64,000 bases of DNA from Aureispira sp964404215 (GTDB lineage Bacteria; Bacteroidota; Bacteroidia; Chitinophagales; Saprospiraceae). Below are positions 60,201 to 64,000 of the stretch, one piece after another. The stretch is from assembly GCA_964404215.1 (NCBI GenBank), contig CAYOJF010000005.1:1-64000 (forward strand), in the 5' to 3' direction. The position numbers and the translations under genes are program-made. Position 1 is the first letter of the stretch. Every line of letters starts with the position of its first letter. The notes below the pieces were generated by a model. That model worked only from the letters and a program-made list of their open reading frames with translations, did no database searches and was not told where the DNA came from.

Positions 60201-61967
60201 AACGGTTGCTCCCTGTAGTGCATTACCCTGTTTATCTGTAATCGTTCCAGCCAATACTGTTGGCTCAGGTGCTATATTCGGTTGTGTATAATTTTCATCC
60301 AAAACACGTTGCCAATCAAACTTTCGCCAACCTTGGGTCATCAATAAATTATCCAATGCTACTGAACGTTCAATCTCTGGTTTTAGACGAGTAGGATCAT
60401 CTTCCTTATCAAAATAAAAATTAGGCTCTTCTATCTTCCCTACCAAATCTGACTCCAGCAACATATACGATAAAATGTGCCCTTGCTTATCATCTGCGAA
60501 AGTCAATAATTTATCGTCTACTACTGCCAATGAAAGACTCGTTTGTACAGGGATTCCACGTTCATCCGTTACCTCCAACTCCATATTTACTTTCTCTCTT
60601 GGAAGGTATTTTTCCTTATCTGTACTGACCTGTATATTTAGTTGTTTGTCTGTATTGACAAATACTAATCGCTCTGCTTGAGCCACCTTTTTGCTATCAA
60701 ATAAGGTCAACTGTGTGATACCTATCGGAAAATCTTGTGTTGGAATTTGAACTTGATTCAGTCCAGGTTGAGCAGTAATGTCTTTTGCAAAAAAGACTTT
60801 ATTACGACTTTGTGCCACTAGATAAAGGGCTTCTGTTTCGGAAGAAATAACCGCCACATCAATTTTACTTTTAGTCTGTGCCTGTACCTTTAGTGTATAG
60901 CCTTTTTGAAGTGCCTTAGGCAATTCATAGATTTTGTTCTTTGCTCCAGCAGGACTCGTAATACGAGCAAAGTACTTCATACCTGATTGTGGAGCCAGTT
61001 CAAAATGCCCCATCCCTTGGTGGTAACTTTCTATTGTCGCTACTACTCTATCATTTTCGTCATATATCTGTCCTTCTACATCTGCTGGTTCTCCAAACTC
61101 ATCTAGTGCCTTGAATCCTATTCCACAAATCATCCCTTCTATCAAATCGCCTCCTTCTGGATAGAACTGCAAATCTATATTACCTAGATTGATTGGAATA
61201 GAACGAGAAATAGATTCCGTTTGCCCCTTGTAGGCAATCATAATATTTAGTAAGCCATCATTTGTATTCAAATTTTTAGGTAATTCAAAGACAACTTTTG
61301 CTCGTCCCTCATTATCTGTTTTAGCATCAAACTGCTTCACCTGCTCACCATCTAGGCTGTATACTGCTGTGAATACTTGTTGTGCTAATGGTTCATTTGT
61401 AAGTGTATTCAAGTCCAAAATAGCCTCTACTTCACTACCTGCTCCATAGGCTTTTCTATCAAAATTCAGCTGCATATTTAGGTTCGGCAATACGGCTTTT
61501 TGTACAGTAATATCCTGCTGAAAAAAAGCATTGGTATTCTGCTGCCATTTGGTATAAGCTTTTATTTTGTATAGACCGCCTTTTAGTTGTTCATCTAAGT
61601 GAAAGCCCCCTGTTGCTTTACCATCCTTAGTTAACAATGTCTGCATTTCTAATTTACTTCCTTTTGGATCTAATAATTCGACATACACCACCCCACTTTG
61701 AGTACTCTTTTGGAAAGTTTGAGCATCTCTAACATAAGCACTAAACCATATATCTTCTGCTGGTTCATAATATTTCCTATCCAGATGTAAATAAACCTTT
61801 TCCTCTTTGGTATCAGATTGATACATTTGAAACTTAGCCATCAGTTCTTGTAAGAATGGGCTATTAGAAATAAGCTGAGGTTGATAATAAAATGCTCCTG
61901 CCATTCCTAGTCCTAGACTTAGGAACAGAATGATAGAGCTATATATTTTTTTTGAGTAATTTTTCAT
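57216..61967 (-). CDS. Alpha-2-macroglobulin family protein with inserted carboxypeptidase-like domains
   Basis: The 1583-residue exported protein has a hydrophobic N-terminal signal/anchor (IILFLSLGLGMAGAFYYQP). MG-type domains follow, including EEKVYLHLDRKYYEPAEDIWFSA. Carboxypeptidase-regulatory-like Ig domains at about 585-640 (LAGTITDKQGNALQGATVKI) and 660-720 (ITGVVKDNRKKPIAGANIQV) sit mid-protein. A seven-proline run near 765 and an acidic segment EEEIEEEFILELGD follow, then the A2M domain. The thioester-domain motif is MPGGCFEQTSS with Cys1119, Glu1121 and Gln1122, so a thioester trap is plausible. Bacterial homologues trap foreign proteases. It is monocistronic and ends in a hairpin. 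Confidence 0.9.
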   Translation of the reverse strand: MKNYSKKIYSSIILFLSLGLGMAGAFYYQPQLISNSPFLQELMAKFQMYQSDTKEEKVYLHLDRKYYEPAEDIWFSAYVRDAQTFQKSTQSGVVYVELLDPKGSKLEMQTLLTKDGKATGGFHLDEQLKGGLYKIKAYTKWQQNTNAFFQQDITVQKAVLPNLNMQLNFDRKAYGAGSEVEAILDLNTLTNEPLAQQVFTAVYSLDGEQVKQFDAKTDNEGRAKVVFELPKNLNTNDGLLNIMIAYKGQTESISRSIPINLGNIDLQFYPEGGDLIEGMICGIGFKALDEFGEPADVEGQIYDENDRVVATIESYHQGMGHFELAPQSGMKYFARITSPAGAKNKIYELPKALQKGYTLKVQAQTKSKIDVAVISSETEALYLVAQSRNKVFFAKDITAQPGLNQVQIPTQDFPIGITQLTLFDSKKVAQAERLVFVNTDKQLNIQVSTDKEKYLPREKVNMELEVTDERGIPVQTSLSLAVVDDKLLTFADDKQGHILSYMLLESDLVGKIEEPNFYFDKEDDPTRLKPEIERSVALDNLLMTQGWRKFDWQRVLDENYTQPNIAPEPTVLAGTITDKQGNALQGATVKIVGAEHQALTNKEGVFGLEDIELYQSCQMEVQLDGYFTANLAVEDYNSNMNLVLYKERTITGVVKDNRKKPIAGANIQVTGITQTNADDKGVFSIKIPESVNTIYVQSNNHPYQGFPVPKDSDKMQVVLDESLRIITPTTTAVRSMGGVNEEVAVVRKEKARRIRKGKRKQLELDNAPPPPPPPVLEDQPVEEMMDAIAIDDDFEIPMPEEEIEEEFILELGDIEVEKGEAAERFQRGEILEDKKELGALKADIKARRAPMMEKERMDDGFWGNNRQQAFTYQWSANIGKKTRYQRGRVFPEIKYEDNQSPAQRVDFRNTIYWNPTIVTDRRGKASFSFYNSDAITQFRVTAEGFSQMGGIGRVEYKYFTQLPFEMTIKVPRQVLTGDVLELPLTLTNNTATNITGALSVNMPDNIQLGTVPNKIELKAKESTTVLLQAQVLDIAADGKVTISCQANGLEDQFVTPIEVNPRGFPVNEVFAGSAMKNNFEVVLQQPLEGTVVAKVQVYPSVLDEVLTGMESMLRMPGGCFEQTSSANYPNLLVLNYLKETNTSNLEIEKRAKEYLKVGYNRLVGYESNGGGFDWWGRNPAHEALTAYGLMEFVDMKAVYPVDEKIITRAAKWLLSRKDGKGGWTKNPNALHSWAVAEVTDAYIVWALCEAGYGSEIQSEIDKSYQDAIKSEDPYMMALVANALFKANDNRATKLVGELSKLQQKEGTFNGLTSSVTNSTGHSLTIETTSLAALAMMQAGGYMTKVEKAVTTISAGKTYYGYGSTQGTVLALKTLLEYAKNSKKVAESGTLAVYVDGKKATSVAYTKGQKEIVLPNIAKHLKEGKQQINLQYENTEMPLPLGLELTYTTRLPQNSADCPFGLETKLPKKKVKMGETIRLSTVLSNKTTKGQPMTMVMVGIPAGLSLQAWQLKEMQERGVFDYYELFEGYAVFHYEQIKANATKSIALDLKADIPGAYEAPASSAFLYYTNEHKTWAMPEKMIVQ

Positions 61968-62053
61968 TTAGTACTTTACTTTGGTTGATAAAATGGGAAA
62001 CGCGTTTTCTATTAAAGTAGATGGGGATAATTGTACTTTTGGTGTACTGCATT

Positions 62054-62092
62054 AAAAAAAAGCCATTCTGCAAGTACTGCAAAATGGCTTTT
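62054..62092 (-). terminator. Terminator of gldJ
   Basis: On the minus strand AAAAGCCATTTTGCAG, a short loop and TGCAGAATGGCTTTT form a stem with one mismatch and a T7 run. It lies 46 bases past the gldJ stop. Confidence 0.85.
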
Positions 62093-62137
62093 ATAAGTAA
62101 AATCCTAAGTTTTTATAGTATCTGTACTAAGATAATC

Positions 62138-63652
62138 TTAGTAACGTCTCTTTGTCTTCTTCTTGTTTGTTTTGAACTGGTTTCCACCTTTATCAAAGTT
62201 ACCTCTAGGAGATCCTACACGTGTCATTGCACAACGGAAACCTAAATAAGCAGTTGATTTATCTTCTTCTAAGAATCTACGAGCACCAGCAGATAACCAG
62301 TAAGCTCTATCATTCCATGCACCACCTTTATATACACGTGTCTTGTCTGAAACTAAAGAGTGCTTACCGTAATCATAAATTGCTTCTGATTGTTTGTCAC
62401 CATCCATGTGGTTGATTACATTAGACAATTGGAAGTTTCTACGATTAGCAATATCGTTTGCATCTAGTTCTTTGTATTTCAAGCGACCTGGAGCAATCGA
62501 ATCATTATCAAACTGAGGCTTGCCATCAGCATCTAATTCTAGTTCCGTAAAGATATTACCACGCATTGGGTTCAAATCTTGTGTTTCTACATCACTCAAA
62601 GTAGTACTTGTCAATGGACGATATACATCTTGTACCCACTCATTTACGTTACCAGCCATGTTGTATAGACCATAGTCGTTTGGTACATAAGAACGTACAG
62701 GAGCTGTAATGTGTGCATTATCATTCAAAGCACCAGCCATACCCATGTAATCACCACGACCACGCTTAAAGTTAGCCATCATCATACCTTGGTAGTTACC
62801 GTGTTGAGGGTAGCGCATAGAAGTACCATTCCATGGGTACAATCTACGATCTGTAATACGCTCATCTCTAACATAAGATTGGTTACCTACCAATGCTAAA
62901 GCAGCATATTCCCACTCAGCTTCTGAAGGTAAACGGTAATCTGGTAAGATGATACCATCTTCAAATTTAACCGATCTTTCTTCACCTGTAGTTAGGTTTT
63001 TCTGAGGGTTATCACCAGGAGTAGCTTCATACAACCCTGCTAAGTAAGCATCTGTATTGAAGTTTTTAGCTCCTTGTTGTCCTTCTGCATCTGGCTGAAT
63101 TTTACCTTCTTCGATCAAGATCATCTCGTTCACACGGTCTGTTCTCCACTTACAGAATTCTTGTGCTTGTAACCAAGTAACTCCTACTACTGGATAATCA
63201 AAGTAAGCAGGGTGACGTAGGTAAGTTTCTACAAAGGGCTCATTGTACGAAAGCTCTTCCAACCATACTAATGTATCTGGTAATGCTTTACGATATATCT
63301 GAGGCATCGCACTGTGTACTCTATTGATCCAGAATAAATATTCTAGATAAGCCACATTCGAGACTTCTGTTTCGTCCATGTAGAAAGAAGATACGGTCAC
63401 ACGACGAGGGAAAGCACGGTAGTCTTTCATAACATCCTCTTCTGTCTGTCCCATATTGAAAGTTCCCCCTTCTATGAAAACTAAATTAGGTCCAGTAGCC
63501 TGTCCCTCATATTCTATGGGCTTCTCGAATCCTCCCCACTCTGGGTCGTTGTATTTCCAACCTGTAGTGTCTGAGCGGTTTTCTTTTTTGCTACAAGCAC
63601 CAATCAGCAGTCCCATAAAGGCTAGTGATGCAAACAAATTTAATTTTTTCAT
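62138..63652 (-). CDS. gldJ: Gliding motility/T9SS lipoprotein GldJ
   Basis: The 504-residue lipoprotein (LLIGACSKKE, lipidated Cys20) carries a formylglycine-generating-enzyme/sulfatase-modifying-factor-like domain. Family signatures are GWKYNDPEWGGF, GPNLVFIEGGTFNMGQTEEDVM, YMDETEVSNVAYLEYLFW, YPVVGVTWLQAQEFCKWRTDRVNE, YNMAGNVNEWVQDVYRP and YKGGAWNDRAYWLSAGARRFL. The order and length match Flavobacterium GldJ, a core part of the gliding and T9SS apparatus that stabilises GldK and others. It has a consensus promoter and its own terminator, and sits 140 bases downstream of a PorP/SprF gene. The basic tail KTNKKKTKRRY is unusual. Confidence 0.9.
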   Translation of the reverse strand: MKKLNLFASLAFMGLLIGACSKKENRSDTTGWKYNDPEWGGFEKPIEYEGQATGPNLVFIEGGTFNMGQTEEDVMKDYRAFPRRVTVSSFYMDETEVSNVAYLEYLFWINRVHSAMPQIYRKALPDTLVWLEELSYNEPFVETYLRHPAYFDYPVVGVTWLQAQEFCKWRTDRVNEMILIEEGKIQPDAEGQQGAKNFNTDAYLAGLYEATPGDNPQKNLTTGEERSVKFEDGIILPDYRLPSEAEWEYAALALVGNQSYVRDERITDRRLYPWNGTSMRYPQHGNYQGMMMANFKRGRGDYMGMAGALNDNAHITAPVRSYVPNDYGLYNMAGNVNEWVQDVYRPLTSTTLSDVETQDLNPMRGNIFTELELDADGKPQFDNDSIAPGRLKYKELDANDIANRRNFQLSNVINHMDGDKQSEAIYDYGKHSLVSDKTRVYKGGAWNDRAYWLSAGARRFLEEDKSTAYLGFRCAMTRVGSPRGNFDKGGNQFKTNKKKTKRRY

Positions 63653-63691
63653 TACGAACTAAGATTTTTTTTATTCTTAATAAAAGGCAAA

Positions 63692-63724
63692 CAAATTTAG
63701 TAAAAAAAATAAGGATTGGTCAAA
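63692..63724 (-). promoter_or_regulatory. gldJ promoter
   Basis: On the minus strand TTTG (63724-63721), 21 nt and TAAATTTG (63699-63692) match the Bacteroidota promoter consensus. The predicted leader is about 35 nt. Confidence 0.6.
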
Positions 63725-63792
63725 AAAGCACTACTTTTTGTATTTAAGCGAATCAAGTCCAATATTTATCTTTTGCTAGATAGAAGGCATAT

Positions 63793-64000
63793 CTATCTAA
63801 AAATACTAAGACAATCTGGCTTTTGCTTTCTGTACTTTTCTTTTTTACCTTCAAAATTAAACAGTAGTGAAATTTCATGTGCTCCTCCTCCATTACTATT
63901 CAGAGCAGATATCGTCAAATCATAACTGTAAGCAACTTTGAATACTCCTTTTTGTATTCCTACCATCATTATAACGGCATCACTATTAGTAAAAGTATGT
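63793..64000 (-). CDS. PorP/SprF family T9SS membrane protein, C-terminal part only
   Basis: The minus strand is open from the window edge to a TAG at 63793-63795, about 69 residues. It contains GIQKGVFKVAYSYDLTISAL and NSNGGGAHEISLLFNFEGKK. The pair YSYD...S.LN...GGAHEISL is the conserved C-terminal strand region of PorP/SprF proteins, outer-membrane barrels tied to the T9SS and to SprB-type adhesin export. A short basic tail follows (KKEKYRKQKPDCLSIFR). The gene is truncated by the window end, not by mutation. It lies directly upstream of gldJ. Confidence 0.85.
   Translation of the reverse strand, partial: HTFTNSDAVIMMVGIQKGVFKVAYSYDLTISALNSNGGGAHEISLLFNFEGKKEKYRKQKPDCLSIFR

Noticed and set aside
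57216..61967. Toxin or adhesin role for the 1583-residue protein because of its proline and acidic segments
   Set aside because: The MG domains, A2M domain and CFEQ thioester motif explain the protein as an alpha-2-macroglobulin.
1..64000. CRISPR array, prophage, insertion sequence or rRNA operon
   Set aside because: No spaced direct repeats, transposase, integrase, phage structural gene or rRNA signature was seen anywhere in the window.

Overview
This AT-rich window is a chromosomal segment of a member of the phylum Bacteroidota. The markers are a GldJ-type gliding/type IX secretion (T9SS) lipoprotein, a PorP/SprF C-terminus, a secreted protein ending in a T9SS type A sorting domain, many SusC/FecA-style TonB-dependent receptors with carboxypeptidase-D-like N-terminal domains, DUF4252/DUF4837/DUF6089 proteins, and promoters of the Bacteroidota type (TTTG, about 20 nt, TAnnTTTG). 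The low GC and this gene mix would suit a Saprospira/Aureispira-like marine gliding bacterium, but that placement is inference. I see no complete insertion sequence, prophage, CRISPR array or rRNA operon, and no intact tRNA.

Layout. 0-7.5 kb: a GT-C membrane glycosyltransferase, a degenerate tRNA-Leu-like sequence, a TonB-type outer-membrane receptor, a mitochondrial-type citrate synthase and a DUF4837 lipoprotein. 8-13.6 kb: recA with a clear promoter and terminator, MarC, a methyltransferase, methylmalonyl-CoA epimerase plus a TSUP exporter, and two small envelope proteins. 13.6-19.3 kb: a metal-uptake block with two TonB receptors (one with a His-rich tail) flanking a small Cys-rich HYC_CC_PP-like protein. 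19.8-31.2 kb: envelope proteins (DUF6089, NlpC/P60, LysM, beta-barrel), an esterase, LysE, a serine/threonine dehydratase, ParE, a cytochrome c and an SPFH protein. 31.2-33.5 kb: an ECF sigma factor operon with a putative anti-sigma factor and two DUF4252 proteins. 33.7-40 kb: PAP2, LptF/G, methionine aminopeptidase, and a TPR-CHAT protein split by one in-frame TAG. 40.2-43.6 kb: 2-oxoglutarate dehydrogenase E2 and asparagine synthase. 43.6-48.5 kb: a compact unrecognised operon (small protein, large cytoplasmic-looking protein, two-helix membrane protein, propeller lipoprotein) followed by a leucine-rich-repeat lipoprotein. 48.6-57 kb: desaturase, UDP-sugar epimerase, a T9SS-secreted beta-helix protein, several small proteins including a CpcT/CpeT-like lipoprotein, and RecG. 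57.2-64 kb: a bacterial alpha-2-macroglobulin, GldJ and the end of a PorP/SprF gene.

How the parts fit. GldJ, PorP/SprF and the sorting-domain protein belong to gliding motility and the T9SS. The metal block probably imports a scarce metal or metal chelate under regulation. The ECF sigma factor probably drives its own operon, because an ECF-like promoter sits just upstream. The best candidates for new biology are the nonsense-split TPR-CHAT protein (36933-39968) and the unknown operon at 45160-48503, which has the layout expected of an effector with its partner and immunity proteins. Small palindromic repeats (194-272, 25294-25372, 24229-24330, 49645-49732) and a run of overlapping hairpins at 50919-51023 are further structure that genes do not explain.
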